Made by a program: the position numbers and the translations under genes
Part shown: piece by piece, positions 1-8,740 of the stretch
Numbering within the stretch: position 1 is the stretch's first letter
Layout: every line of letters starts with the position of its first letter
DNA from: Pseudarthrobacter sp. Fe7
GTDB lineage: Bacteria; Actinomycetota; Actinomycetes; Actinomycetales; Micrococcaceae
Direction of reading: 5' to 3'
DNA: 64,000 nt
Assembly: GCA_024372495.1 (NCBI GenBank)
Contig: CP099977.1
Span: forward strand, 2,108,001-2,172,000
Notes under the pieces: model-generated
What the model was told of the DNA's origin: nothing
Seen by the model: only the letters and a program-made list of their open reading frames with translations
Database searches by the model: none

Positions 1-530
1 GCCTGGTGGGCGTGACCGACATCCACTACCTCCACCAGCGGGACGGGTACCTCGAGGCGTCGCACGAGGTGATGAAAGGGGTGGTGCGGCTGATCCGCGA
101 AATCCGTCCCGACGTCGTCCTTGCCATGCACCCGGAACGGAACTGGCAGCGGATCCAAAAGAGCCATCCCGACCACCTGGCCGTGGGGGAGGCGGTGACG
201 CGTGCGGTGTATCCGGCACTGGAGAACCCCTTCGCCTACCCTGAGCTGGCAGAAGCGGGGCTTGAGGCGTACAAGCTGCCGTGGCTGTGGCTCTACGCGG
301 GACCGGAGGAACGGGAAAACCACTTCGTGGACGTCACCGCGCAGGTGGACGCCAAGCTGGCCGCCATCCACGTCCATGTCAGCCAGCACCCTGACGTGGC
401 GGCGATGGAAGCCACCGTCCGCCAAGGCATGCACCTAAACGCCACCCGGGCCGGCCTCTCCGGGGAGCGCAGCGCGGAGGCTTTCCACGTGGTGGCCATT
501 AACGGTCCCGGCACCATCGCGGGGTTCTAG
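1..530 (+). CDS. PIG-L family deacetylase, C-terminal part (runs off window start)
   Basis: This is the 3' end of a LmbE/PIG-L type N-acetylglucosamine deacetylase. The open frame runs in from the window edge, so the amino end and the first metal-binding motif are missing. About 175 residues remain. They include the family's downstream signature, where HPERNWQ is followed by KSHPDHLAVGEAV; the histidine and aspartate of SHPDH are typical metal/active-site residues. Relatives deacetylate GlcNAc conjugates such as mycothiol precursors (MshB) or sugar conjugates (Mca, BshB); which substrate applies cannot be told from this fragment. It converges on the rskA gene and ends just before a strong terminator hairpin. 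The frame is intact over the visible part. Confidence 0.8.
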   Translation, partial: LVGVTDIHYLHQRDGYLEASHEVMKGVVRLIREIRPDVVLAMHPERNWQRIQKSHPDHLAVGEAVTRAVYPALENPFAYPELAEAGLEAYKLPWLWLYAGPEERENHFVDVTAQVDAKLAAIHVHVSQHPDVAAMEATVRQGMHLNATRAGLSGERSAEAFHVVAINGPGTIAGF

Positions 531-539
531 CACAAAAAA

Positions 540-583
540 GCGCTCCCGGTTCCCTTCGCTGGAAGGGAACCGGGAGCGCTCTT
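540..583. terminator. Bidirectional intrinsic terminator
   Basis: A perfect 18-bp stem (540-557 with 562-579) closes a GCTG loop. It is flanked by an A-run on the left (534-539) and a T-run on the right, so it can end transcription from both the deacetylase gene and the convergent rskA operon. Confidence 0.9.
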
Positions 584-609
584 TTCGCTTGCCTGCCGGG
601 GCGCCCGTT

Positions 610-1471
610 TCAGGCCCCGAGCGGAGCCGCCGCCACCGTAGGCAGCGTGGGTGCCTTTGACCCGCCGGCAGGCTCCACAGTGATGCCCAGTGAGGCCGCC
701 GAGTGGATGCCCTGGACCACTGCAGGCTTGGACAGGGCCTGCTCGTCCATCAGCCCCTGGGACACCGGCGCGGAACCATCCTTGGGGATCAGCCACATCT
801 GGTAGACCTTCCCGACCGGGGGAGCAGGCACGCCGCTCATCTTCACCACGGCTGCGTCCTCCGACGCTGAAATCAGGAGGGTGGCCTTGCCTCCGCCCAC
901 CACGTTCACGGACGCCTCGCGAAGGTCGTTGGCCCTGGCCACCTGGTTGACGGGATCGTTTTGGTCGGCCACGTAGGCGCCCACGCCCACGCCGCCCAGG
1001 GCAATGGCTGCCGCCGCTGCCACCCCGATCAGCCACCGCCGGGTCCCCGACGGGCCCCGCCGTTCGGCCCGGCGCTTCCGGGCTTGTGCCAGTTCATCAA
1101 GGCTGTCCTCGCGGGGAGGCGGTGAGGTGCTGGCCGGTGTCTCGGCACGGGCCAGACCGTCCTGTCCCGGGAATTGGGCGGGAAGCTGGGAGACGATCCG
1201 CTGGAACAGGTCCGACGGCGGCTCCTCCTCCGCACGGAAGGTACGGACCAGCGTCTCCCGGGACTGCCGGACACGCTCAATGAACGCCCGGCGTTCTGTC
1301 TCCGGTGCCGTGGCGAAATAGCGGTCGATCGCGTCGCGTTCCTGCTCCGTGACCGCATCCAGGGCGTAGAGCCTCGGCAAGGTCGAGGGCGCGGCCGGCC
1401 GCAAGGTCCATGGCCACGGTGTCCCCGAAGGCACGTGAACGGCCATCGCGGCCTTCATCCATTCCACTCAT
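610..1471 (-). CDS. rskA: Anti-sigma-K factor RskA-like (one frame break)
   Basis: Membrane-bound anti-sigma factor expected to hold the adjacent sigma factor at the membrane until released by proteolysis. The ATG at 1471-1469 lies one base after the sigK stop, so the two are translationally linked. The N-terminal anti-sigma domain starts MSGMDEGRDGRS. The frame breaks at 1369-1375, where the plus strand reads GAGCCTC; removing one C restores DLAELYALDAVTE and gives 286 residues. A single transmembrane helix near residue 152 (WLIGVAAAAAIALGGVGV) is followed by the extracytoplasmic RskA domain with VYQMWLIPKDG. The family assignment rests on this order and on the neighbour. Read without correction, the protein would seem to start at 1467 with a nonsense N-terminus. 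Confidence 0.85.
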
Positions 1472-1472
1472 C

Positions 1473-2081
1473 TCAACTCACCCCCAGACAGGTCTTCAAT
1501 CGGATCAGTCCATCGCGGATGCGGGACTTGATGGTGGGCACTGCGGCATTCAGCCGTTCTGCGACTTCCCGGTAGGTGAGGCCGCCGTAGTAGGCAAGGC
1601 GTACGGATTCCTGCTGTGTTTCGGTCAGCGTCCCCAGGCACCGGACTACGGCTTCGGCCTCCAGCCGGCTGCCTACTTCGTCGGAAACGGCGTCGTGGTC
1701 GATCTCCTGCGTACTCGCCCCGTATTTGGCTTCCCTGTCCGTGGAGGACTGCGACGACCGGACTTTGTCCACCGCCCGGCGGTGGGAGATGGTCATCAGC
1801 CAGGACAGCGGGCTCCCGGCCTGGGGATCGAACTTCGCGGCGTTCTGCCACACCTGGAGGAAGACTTCCTGTGTGGTGTCTTCGCTCAGTTCGGGATCGA
1901 TGAGGACGCGCCGCGCCATACCGAAGACCCTGCGGGACGTGAGCTGGTAAAACTCGGCAAACGCGGCCTGGTCCCCGCGGGCAATGCCCGCAAGCAGGAC
2001 CGTGAGGCGTTGGCTGAGGTCTGCAGGTGGGTCAGTCACCGCGGCGGACCCCTCGGAATTCGGCGCGTTGGGAGTTTCCAT
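1473..2081 (-). CDS. sigK: ECF RNA polymerase sigma factor SigK-like
   Basis: Extracytoplasmic-function sigma factor of about 202 residues. The region-2 helices that bind core polymerase and the -10 element are visible (AFAEFYQLTSRRVFGMA, then EDTTQEVFLQVWQNAAKFD and the SWLMTISHRRAVDKVR stretch). Region 4, the -35-binding helix-turn-helix, follows (GGLTYREVAERLNAAVPTIK). The start was placed at METPNAPN (2081) because upstream in-frame sequence to 2207 looks non-coding in composition; a later start such as VTDPPADL is possible. It is the first gene of a two-gene operon with rskA, the usual sigK-rskA arrangement, and by analogy is probably autoregulated. The frame is intact. Confidence 0.85.
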   Translation of the reverse strand: METPNAPNSEGSAAVTDPPADLSQRLTVLLAGIARGDQAAFAEFYQLTSRRVFGMARRVLIDPELSEDTTQEVFLQVWQNAAKFDPQAGSPLSWLMTISHRRAVDKVRSSQSSTDREAKYGASTQEIDHDAVSDEVGSRLEAEAVVRCLGTLTETQQESVRLAYYGGLTYREVAERLNAAVPTIKSRIRDGLIRLKTCLGVS

Positions 2082-2286
2082 TACGTCCAAGCATAAGTCT
2101 CCCGGCGGCGGATTCTCAGCAGTGCCGTGCCGGCTGCGGTTGTCCGGCCTGGAACCTGCCTCCAGTAGAGTCACCTGCCGCTCCTTGGTCCGCGCGAATG
2201 TCTTCAAGAGTCATTCGGCGCCCCGGGCAGGATGGATGGGCCGGCCGCAAAGGTTTTCGGCGCCGGCCGCAAACCGGGGAGAAGTC

Positions 2287-2754
2287 CTAGATCCTGGCTC
2301 CTGCGAAGCCCTGCTGCCGCCACGCCTCGTACACGGCAATTGATGCGGCGTTGGCCAGGTTCAGTGAACGCAGGGCCGGCAACATGGGCAGGCGCACCGT
2401 GGCCGTGACATGCGGATCTGTTTTCAGCTCCGGCGGCAGTCCCACCGATTCGCAGCCGAACAGCAGGACGTCTCCCGGAGCGTAGGCGATGTCCGTGTAG
2501 CTGGTGGTGCCGTCCGAGGTGAAGGCATAGACGCGCTCGGGCTGGAGGTGCTGCCACGCGTCTTCGATGGTCTTGTGGACGGTTACGACGGCGAGGTCAT
2601 GGTAGTCGAGCCCCGCCCGGCGCAGTTTCGCGTCGGAGAAGTCGAAGCCCAGGGGTTCCACGAGGTGCAGTTCGGCGCCGGTGATGGCGGCGAGGCGGAT
2701 GGCGTTGCCGGTATTGCCGGGGATTTCTGGTTCATGGAAGAGGATGCGGAACAC
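2287..2754 (-). CDS. trmL: tRNA (cytidine(34)-2'-O)-methyltransferase TrmL
   Basis: SPOUT-class methyltransferase that 2'-O-methylates the wobble base of certain leucine tRNAs. At 155 residues it matches the compact TrmL/YibK family. The three family motifs are present: EPEIPGNTGNAIRLA near the N-terminus, LLFGCESVGLPPEL in the middle, and the knot/S-adenosylmethionine loop PALRSLNLANAASIAVYEAW near the C-terminus. The start ATG gives MFRILFHEPEIPG, the expected beginning. It lies 23 bases downstream of the DnaJ-domain gene on the same strand, so the two may be cotranscribed. Confidence 0.93.
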   Translation of the reverse strand: MFRILFHEPEIPGNTGNAIRLAAITGAELHLVEPLGFDFSDAKLRRAGLDYHDLAVVTVHKTIEDAWQHLQPERVYAFTSDGTTSYTDIAYAPGDVLLFGCESVGLPPELKTDPHVTATVRLPMLPALRSLNLANAASIAVYEAWRQQGFAGARI

Positions 2755-2777
2755 CTCCCCATCCTAGCCACCCGCGG

Positions 2778-3719
2778 TCAGTGCATGCCGCGTAGCAGCC
2801 TGGCAAGGACCGGGATGTTCACGGTATTGGGGGCCGGGCCCGATGCGAGGAATTCCTTCAGGCCGCGCACCATGCCCGCCGCGTTGACGATCTGCACTGT
2901 TTCCAATGCGCCGGCTGGGCGGCGGTGGTGATCGATCACCGGCTCGTGGAGGTTGCCGTCCGGGCTCTGCACCAGCGTCCATCCCGTCACATTGAGTTCG
3001 GGAAAAATGTCCTGCATGGCCCACACCACCCGGGACAGCTGCGGAGGCGCCACCGCACGGCCTCCATGGTTGAGGGTCCGGCCGTCCCACGCGTAGGCGC
3101 CTTTGGGCAGGAGCATGGAGTTGACCAGGGCCAGCCGGTAGCCGGCAAGCACGGCGTGGTCGATGTGGCTGTTGTCAGCCGGCGACTGCAGCCCGTTGAT
3201 GAGCCGCGCGGAAGGGATGGCCGGCAGTACTTGCCGGGTCAGCAGGCGCACGGTGCGCATTTCCCGCTGGATGCGGGCATCGGCCCCGAAAATTCCCCGC
3301 TTCCGGGGCATCCCATGCACCTGCTGGCTTGCCTGCGCCAGCGGGATGAGCGGAACGCCGGTTCCTTCGAAGGGCGGCACATAGACCGGCGGGTCGCCGG
3401 CTGTATTCCTGCCGTTGCCCGGCCTGCGGACAGTTGCGGACGCCCTGCTTCCGGCAGCGGGCGCATCAAAGTGCGCCCCGTCATCGGACGAAGCGTCCCA
3501 GACCGTACCCGCGCCATAGGAACGGTCATATGCTTTCCTGCGCTGCGGATCAATAAGGGTTTCGTAGGCAGCGGTGACCCGGCGGAAAGTTGCGGCGTCA
3601 CCTCCGTGGTCCGGATGGGAGATCCTGGCCGCGCGGCGGTAGGCCACCTTGATTTCTTTCTCGGTGGCGGTGACGGCCACCCGGAGGACCTGGTAATGGG
3701 AGCTGCTGCTCTCGGTCAA
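2778..3719 (-). CDS. DnaJ (J-domain) protein
   Basis: J-domain co-chaperone-like protein of about 313 residues. The N-terminal J domain (roughly residues 6-70) reads HYQVLRVAVTATEKEIKVA, keeps the HPD tripeptide that stimulates DnaK (ISHPDHGGD), and ends with the ETLIDPQRRKAYDRS stretch. No zinc-finger or Gly/Phe region follows, so this is a type III J protein; the long C-terminal part is not recognised. I chose a TTG start at 3719 (LTESSSSHY) because an AAGGAAG ribosome-binding site sits just upstream; the open frame extends to an ATG at 3818 without support. The frame is intact. Confidence 0.8.
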   Translation of the reverse strand: MTESSSSHYQVLRVAVTATEKEIKVAYRRAARISHPDHGGDAATFRRVTAAYETLIDPQRRKAYDRSYGAGTVWDASSDDGAHFDAPAAGSRASATVRRPGNGRNTAGDPPVYVPPFEGTGVPLIPLAQASQQVHGMPRKRGIFGADARIQREMRTVRLLTRQVLPAIPSARLINGLQSPADNSHIDHAVLAGYRLALVNSMLLPKGAYAWDGRTLNHGGRAVAPPQLSRVVWAMQDIFPELNVTGWTLVQSPDGNLHEPVIDHHRRPAGALETVQIVNAAGMVRGLKEFLASGPAPNTVNIPVLARLLRGMH

Positions 3720-3858
3720 GCAATCTTCCTTCTCTTGATGCGCGGCTTCCTGTTCCCGGCGGGATAGCGGAGCGCCCGCCCAGTCTAGCCAGCGCTGAGG
3801 TTGCGCCTGCCGTGACAACGAACACCACGGGCTTGCGGGTTCCCCGGGTGCCGGAGTC

Positions 3859-3864
3859 TAGACT
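3859..3864 (+). promoter_or_regulatory. -10 box (TAGACT) for lipoprotein gene
   Basis: TAGACT lies about 55 bases before the lipoprotein start. The same hexamer or TAGAAT recurs ahead of iscS, mnmA, the chorismate mutase gene and secA. No clear -35 is visible. Confidence 0.4.
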
Positions 3865-3919
3865 CGTGCCTGCGCGGCTGAACACCGGCTGCAGGGGATG
3901 CGACAGAGTGGAGGCGGAT

Positions 3920-4608
3920 ATGCCGACGACGGCGGGACAGGCCGGCAGGGCATGGCGCAGGGAAGTGCCGCTTGCGATTGGCTGCCTGGCGGGCTTGCTT
4001 CTGGGCGGATGCAGTGTGGACGTCCGGGATCCCTCCGTGACCGCAGCCCCGGCCAGCACTCCGGTGCTGTCCACCCCAACCATCACCCCTGGCCATGACG
4101 CTGCAGCAGTGGCGGCGCGCGACCTGACCTTTGCTGCGGGCGGCACACTGGCTCCAGGGGTGCCCGTGGGAATTTCCGATGAGCTCAGGGGCGCCCCGGG
4201 CTGGAACCTTGTGAAGGAAAACGTGGCCGGCGCCAGCCAATACGCGAAGGCCGATGGCTGCGTCGTTGCGGCCAGGGTCAGCGTCGGGCAGGCTGCCCTG
4301 GTCAGGGGGATGACCGGGAGTCCACCGTTGCCCTCTTCCAGTATCTTGACGCAACCATCCAGCCTTCTTACCTGAAGACCGACACCCTGCAGTGGGGCGG
4401 CACCACGGATACTCCCGGCAAGAACGTGGAAGTGCTGGCCCTTGAGCATGCGGCGCCCGGCGGACCGTCAACAGCGGTGCTGGCACGGGTTTTTGGCACT
4501 GCCGGTTCGTCGGCCTATATATCGGTCTCCTGCCCGGATGGGGCCACCCTCAGTGCGGCCCGCCGGGACGTGGTCCGGTATCTGCCGTTGGTGCCGCCGT
4601 CTGTTTGA
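3920..4608 (+). CDS. Putative lipoprotein of unknown function (one frame break)
   Basis: Secreted lipoprotein of about 229 residues, function not recognised. It starts at an ATG with GGAGG five bases upstream and has a signal peptide ending in the lipobox LLLGGC, so the cysteine should be lipidated and the protein anchored outside the membrane. A Ser/Thr/Pro/Ala-rich linker follows, then a small globular domain. The frame breaks in the G-run at 4315-4319: with one more G the sequence reads LVRGDDRESTVALFQYL and joins the downstream frame containing KTDTLQWGGTTDTPGKNVEV, ending at 4608. Two later cysteines (DGCVVAA and VSCPDG) could form a disulphide. Confidence 0.6.
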
Positions 4609-4714
4609 GTTCCCGGCGCTGCCTTGCACCCAAAACCGCCGACGGCTGGAGGGCTCAGCTGCCGGAGGGTCTCTTTTGCTGTACGGTTCCGCGTGTCCGG
4701 GGACGCAGCCGGCT

Positions 4715-5137
4715 TCACGCCGTGGTCCGGCTGGTTCCCACTGAAAGCCGGTTAAGGGCCAGGGCACCTATCAGCAGCCCGAAGTCCCGCAGCGCGACGT
4801 CGTAGAAGCTTCCCAGCAGGAGCAGGTTGACGATGATCCCGGCCAGCCACGCGGCCACGAGCAACGAGCCGTATTTTGGCCGTACTGCCACGGCCACGCC
4901 GGCGATGACTTCCACGACTCCCACGATGTACATAAAGGTCTGGGGCTGCAGCGGCACGATGGCCGTGGCCTGCGGCGCCAGGTAGACGGTCCAGTGCGTG
5001 AGGATGTTGGTGAATTTGTCCAGGCCGAAGAGGATCGGGGCGACGGTGAAGACCGTGCGCAGCAGCAGGAACGCCTGCCGCGCCGGCGGCATGGTGGTCG
5101 GTGCATGCTGGACCCGCATTGCTGATCCTGGCTTCAT
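4715..5137 (-). CDS. DoxX family membrane protein
   Basis: Small polytopic membrane protein of 140 residues with about four hydrophobic segments (AFLLLRTVFTVAPILFGLD, TFMYIVGVVEVIAGVAVAV, GSLLVAAWLAGIIVNLLLL and a short last one). The pattern of a first helix followed by FGLDKFTNILTHW fits the DoxX/DoxD family. Members are linked to thiol/redox homeostasis in actinobacteria, but the biochemical role here is unknown. It is divergent from the SufR-like regulator gene across an 87-base region holding an inverted repeat, so that regulator may control it. Confidence 0.75.
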   Translation of the reverse strand: MKPGSAMRVQHAPTTMPPARQAFLLLRTVFTVAPILFGLDKFTNILTHWTVYLAPQATAIVPLQPQTFMYIVGVVEVIAGVAVAVRPKYGSLLVAAWLAGIIVNLLLLGSFYDVALRDFGLLIGALALNRLSVGTSRTTA

Positions 5138-5147
5138 GATGCTCTCC

Positions 5148-5176
5148 TTCTAAAAGTAGGTATGCCAATTTTAGAA
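5148..5176. promoter_or_regulatory. Inverted repeat, likely operator between doxX and regulator
   Basis: TTCTAAAA (5148-5155) and TTTTAGAA (5169-5176) form perfect 8-bp arms separated by 13 bases. The site abuts the doxX ribosome-binding region and ends 11 bases before a TATAAT -10 box for the regulator gene, so a dimer bound there would touch both transcripts. AT-rich symmetry stands out in this GC-rich background. Confidence 0.6.
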
Positions 5177-5187
5177 ACAATACGGTC

Positions 5188-5193
5188 TATAAT
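5188..5193 (+). promoter_or_regulatory. -10 box (TATAAT) of the regulator gene
   Basis: Perfect consensus TATAAT 32 bases before the regulator ATG. Its -35 region would overlap the right arm of the inverted repeat, consistent with autorepression. Confidence 0.55.
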
Positions 5194-5224
5194 CAAGAGA
5201 TCTTGACTTTGGAATTGGAGCGCC

Positions 5225-5891
5225 ATGTACCGACTACCTTGGGCGGACAGGATTGCTGCCGTGGCATCACTGACGGACGCCAAGAGGCTGCAGCTTTTCG
5301 AGCCTGGTCGCTGCCTCACCCCGGCCGGTGGGGCGCGACGAGGTGGCCGAGGCTGCGGGCTTGGCGCGCAGTACCGTCTCCTTCCATCTGGACAAGCTGG
5401 TCCAGGACGGCCTGCTGGCCGTGGAGTTCCATAAGCCCGCAGGCAGGGCGGGGCCCGGATCTGGTCGCCCGGCCAAGATGTACCGGCCTGTGGGCAATGA
5501 AGTAGGTGCGTCCGTACCGGACCGGAACTATGACCTTGCCGGAGAGCTGATGGCCGCTGCCATCGAGGCCACGCAGGCCGAAGGCGGGCCGGTGGGGGAG
5601 TCGCTGCGCGCGGTCGCATTCAGGAAGGGGCGGGAACTGGCGGAAGCCTCGACAGGTTGGGAAGAGTTCCTGGCCGACGCCGGATATCAGCCGGAGCCCG
5701 ACGGGGAGGGCGGCTACCTGCTTCCCAACTGCCCCTTCCACCGGCTTTCGCGGGCTCACGCGGCAGTGGTGTGCGACATGAACGGCGCGTTCCTGCGCGG
5801 GGCGGCGGCCGGCTGCGGCAGCCCCGAGGACCGCGTGGCCCCTGCTGCAGGGCCCGGCCATTGCTGCGCGCGGATCACTGGCGTGAGCTGA
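5225..5891 (+). CDS. SufR-like HTH regulator with cysteine-rich C-domain (one frame break)
   Basis: Transcriptional regulator of about 221 residues. The N-terminal winged helix (DAKRLQLFELVAASPRPVG, then EVAEAAGLARSTVSFHLDKL) is ArsR/MarR-like. The C-terminal half carries NCPFHRLSRAHAAVVCDMNG and later GHCCAR; spaced cysteines in an NCPF...VC.MN context resemble SufR-type repressors that bind an Fe-S cluster. The frame breaks at 5300-5306 (GAGCCTG); removing one C joins LFEL to VAASPRP. The ATG at 5225 has TTGGAG upstream. It is followed 47 bases later by iscS, which fits a role in sensing Fe-S or sulphur status. The family link is inferred from the cysteine pattern. Confidence 0.7.
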
Positions 5892-5926
5892 CGGGGCTGC
5901 ACCGCGGGTGCGGCAGCGCGCCGCGA

Positions 5927-5932
5927 TAGAAT
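5927..5932 (+). promoter_or_regulatory. -10 box (TAGAAT) giving a leaderless iscS mRNA
   Basis: TAGAAT ends six bases before the iscS ATG at 5939, so transcription would start at or next to the start codon. A GGGGG run lies between but too close to serve as a normal ribosome-binding site. Confidence 0.5.
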
Positions 5933-5938
5933 TGGGGG

Positions 5939-7168
5939 ATGCCCGCCTACCTCGACCACGCCGCCACCACGCCGCTTTCCGGTGCCGCGCTCGCCGCCCT
6001 GACGCGCGAACTGGCACGGACCGGCAACCCCTCGTCGCTGCACGGATCCGGGCGCCGCGCCCGCCGCGCCGTTGAGGATGCCCGGGAGGCTATCGCGGCC
6101 GCGGCCGGCGCCCATCCCTCGGAGGTCATCTTCACCTCCGGTGGCACCGAGGCGGACAACCTCGCCGTGAAGGGCATGTACTGGTCCCGCGTGGCACAGG
6201 ACCCAAAGCGGTGCCGCATCCTGTGCACCGCCGTCGAACATCACGCGGTGCTGGACACGGTGGAATGGCTGGAACGCCACGAAGGCGCCGAAGTTACCTG
6301 GCTGCCGGTGGACAGCGAGGGCGTGCTGGACCTGGAGGTCCTCGAAGCGGAGCTCTCCCGCGACCCCGACACAGTGGCACTGGTGACTGTCATGTGGGCC
6401 AACAACGAGGTGGGCACCATCCAGCCCATTCAACGTGTAGCAGAACTGGCGCATGTCGCCGGTGTGCCGGTGCACTCCGACGCCGTCCAGGCATTCGGCT
6501 CGGTGCCGGTGCACTTCAAAGAATCAGGCCTGGCCGCCATGTCCATTTCCGGACACAAAATTGGCGGCCCGGTCGGTGTGGGCGCACTCCTGCTGGGCCG
6601 GGCGGTCAAACTCACGCCCGTACAGCACGGCGGGGGACAGGAACGCGACGTCCGCTCCGGCACGCTGGACACCGCCTCCATCGCTGCCTTCGCTGCGGCG
6701 GCGGAATCCGTTGCCGCCGCGCTGCCCGCGGAAGCGGCAAGGATCGCTGCGCTGCGCGACCGGCTGATCGACGGCGTCCGGGAACGCATTCCGGAGGCGG
6801 TCCTTCGCGGCGCACCCGGAGGGCAACGGCTTCCCGGAAACGCGCATTTCACGTTCCCGGGGTGCGAAGGGGACTCGCTGCTGTTCCTCCTCGACCTGGC
6901 GGGCATCGAATCGTCCACGGGGTCCGCCTGCACGGCAGGTGTGCCCCGTCCCTCCCACGTGCTGCTGGCCATGGGCCTGGATGAAGAGACGGCGCGCGGA
7001 GCCCAGCGGTTCAGCCTGGGGCACGCGTCCACGGAGGCCGACGTCGACGCCCTCCTTGCCGCGCTGCCGGAAGCTTATTCACGGGCCCGCCAGGCCGGGA
7101 TGGCCGGGCACGAGTCCTCGATCCAGACCGCGGCCACCGTGGCGCGGAAGGGCCTTCACGGCGCCTGA
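5939..7168 (+). CDS. iscS: Cysteine desulfurase (IscS/NifS family)
   Basis: PLP-dependent enzyme that removes sulphur from cysteine and passes it as persulfide to acceptors. At 409 residues it is a typical class V aminotransferase-fold desulfurase. Visible landmarks are [10 protein letters not shown] at the start, the cofactor loop [15 protein letters not shown], the ring-stacking histidine in [13 protein letters not shown], the aspartate of HSDAVQAFG, the PLP lysine in SGHKIGGP, and the catalytic cysteine loop [16 protein letters not shown]. The last ~30 residues are a variable tail. mnmA follows 187 bases downstream, so tRNA 2-thiouridine formation is a likely destination for the sulphur; Fe-S assembly is another. 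Confidence 0.95.
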   Translation: MPAYLDHAATTPLSGAALAALTRELARTGNPSSLHGSGRRARRAVEDAREAIAAAAGAHPSEVIFTSGGTEADNLAVKGMYWSRVAQDPKRCRILCTAVEHHAVLDTVEWLERHEGAEVTWLPVDSEGVLDLEVLEAELSRDPDTVALVTVMWANNEVGTIQPIQRVAELAHVAGVPVHSDAVQAFGSVPVHFKESGLAAMSISGHKIGGPVGVGALLLGRAVKLTPVQHGGGQERDVRSGTLDTASIAAFAAAAESVAAALPAEAARIAALRDRLIDGVRERIPEAVLRGAPGGQRLPGNAHFTFPGCEGDSLLFLLDLAGIESSTGSACTAGVPRPSHVLLAMGLDEETARGAQRFSLGHASTEADVDALLAALPEAYSRARQAGMAGHESSIQTAATVARKGLHGA

Positions 7169-7270
7169 GCGCGGGCCGGCGCGCTCCGCCGGCCGCTGGG
7201 CCGCCCGGCCTGCCGTCCGTTCCAGCGGCCGTTCTGTCCAGCGCGGCGCGGGCTGATTTGCCTGCCGCCG

Positions 7271-7276
7271 TAGAAT
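7271..7276 (+). promoter_or_regulatory. -10 box (TAGAAT) upstream of mnmA
   Basis: TAGAAT sits 80 bases before the mnmA ATG, in the spacer after iscS, and gives mnmA its own likely promoter. No convincing -35 is seen. Confidence 0.4.
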
Positions 7277-7355
7277 GGACAGGCAAACATCGTTTCCACC
7301 GCCGGTGCCTCAAGCACGGCCCCGGAAGGCAAGCATTCCCCAACAGAAAGCCAGC

Positions 7356-8489
7356 ATGCGAGTACTAGCAGCCATGAGCGGCGGAGTGGACTCCGCCGTT
7401 GCCGCCGCCCGCGCGGTGGAAGCCGGGCACGACGTCGTCGGCGTCCACCTGGCCCTTTCGCGTATGCCGGGCACCCTGCGCACGGGCAGCCGCGGCTGCT
7501 GCACCATCGAAGACTCACGGGACGCCTGGCGGGCCTGCGACGTGCTGGGCATTCCTTATTACGTCTGGGACTTCTCCGAGCGCTTTAAGGAAGACGTCGT
7601 CCAGGACTTCATCGACGAATACGCTGCCGGCAGGACGCCCAACCCCTGCATGCGCTGCAACGAACGCATCAAGTTCGCCGCCCTGCTCGAGAAGGCGATT
7701 GCCCTGGGCTTCGACGCCGTCTGCACCGGCCACTACGCCAAGGTCATCGAAGACGCCCACGGCAACCGTGAACTGCACCGGGCGGCGGACTGGGCCAAGG
7801 ACCAGAGTTACGTCCTGGGCGTGCTCACCCACGAACAGCTGAAGCACTCGATGTTCCCGCTGGCGGACACCCCGTCCAAGGCCGAGGTGCGGGCCGAAGC
7901 AGAGCGGCGGGGGCTCTCCGTGGCCAACAAGCCGGACAGCCATGACATCTGCTTCATTCCCGACGGGGACACTGCGGGCTGGCTTGCCGAAAAGATCGAT
8001 ATGACCAGTGGTGACATCGTGGATGAGAGCGGCGCCAAAGTGGGGGAGCATCCCGGAGCCAACGCGTTTACGGTCGGCCAGCGGCGCGGACTCAAACTGG
8101 GGACTCCAGCTGCTGACGGCAAGCCACGCTTCGTCCTGGAAATCCGGCCCAAGGAAAACAAGGTGGTTGTGGGTCCCGAGGCGCTGCTGGCAATCGATGA
8201 GATCCGCGGCATCAAGGTGTCCTGGGCCGGCCTTCCGATTGCCGAAGTGGAAGCCGGAGCTGAATTCGACTGCTACGCGCAGGTCCGGGCGCACGGTGAT
8301 CCGGTTCCTGCCACTGCCCACATGGAGCCAGCCACGGAAGGCGCGGCCGCCAGCCACCTCGTGGTCCGGCTCGTGACACCGCTGCGGGGCGTGGCCCCCG
8401 GCCAGACCGTGGTGCTGTACCAGGGCAGCCGGGTGCTGGGCCAGGCAACCATCGACGCCGCCCGCTCACTCCAGCGCGCGGCCCTCTAG
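7356..8489 (+). CDS. mnmA: tRNA-specific 2-thiouridylase MnmA
   Basis: ATP-dependent enzyme that thiolates U34 of Glu, Gln and Lys tRNAs. The ATG at 7356 begins [18 protein letters not shown], the PP-loop that binds ATP. The catalytic cysteine pair is visible: the first in [16 protein letters not shown], the second in [12 protein letters not shown] about 105 residues later. TGHYAKV and the [12 protein letters not shown] tRNA-contact stretch are also typical. At 377 residues it is full length, with the C-terminal beta-barrel. IscS, encoded just upstream, is the usual sulphur donor. A terminator hairpin follows. Confidence 0.95.
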   Translation: MRVLAAMSGGVDSAVAAARAVEAGHDVVGVHLALSRMPGTLRTGSRGCCTIEDSRDAWRACDVLGIPYYVWDFSERFKEDVVQDFIDEYAAGRTPNPCMRCNERIKFAALLEKAIALGFDAVCTGHYAKVIEDAHGNRELHRAADWAKDQSYVLGVLTHEQLKHSMFPLADTPSKAEVRAEAERRGLSVANKPDSHDICFIPDGDTAGWLAEKIDMTSGDIVDESGAKVGEHPGANAFTVGQRRGLKLGTPAADGKPRFVLEIRPKENKVVVGPEALLAIDEIRGIKVSWAGLPIAEVEAGAEFDCYAQVRAHGDPVPATAHMEPATEGAAASHLVVRLVTPLRGVAPGQTVVLYQGSRVLGQATIDAARSLQRAAL

Positions 8490-8502
8490 CGCAGCCACGT
8501 TC

Positions 8503-8537
8503 AGCGCCACCACGGCTTGGCCGTGGTGGCGCTTTGT
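8503..8537 (+). terminator. Intrinsic terminator after mnmA
   Basis: A 14-bp stem (8503-8516 with 8520-8533), a TTG loop and a short T-rich tail. It starts 13 bases after the mnmA stop. Confidence 0.85.
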
Positions 8538-8740
8538 TGTGCCCGCGGGTCTCCCCTCATCGGGGCTGCTGGGCCCATCCCGGTAACTTTTAAGAAAATT
8601 TTGTGTTGGAACTCACAGAAACGGCACTCCCGAGGTCTGACTCTCTGATTCAATCTAGGAATCAGCACTGCACGCCGGCGCCTGGGACCATCAGCCTGTG
8701 ACCGCGGGCGTGCGCGTACTCATCGGAAAGAAGTTCACAG

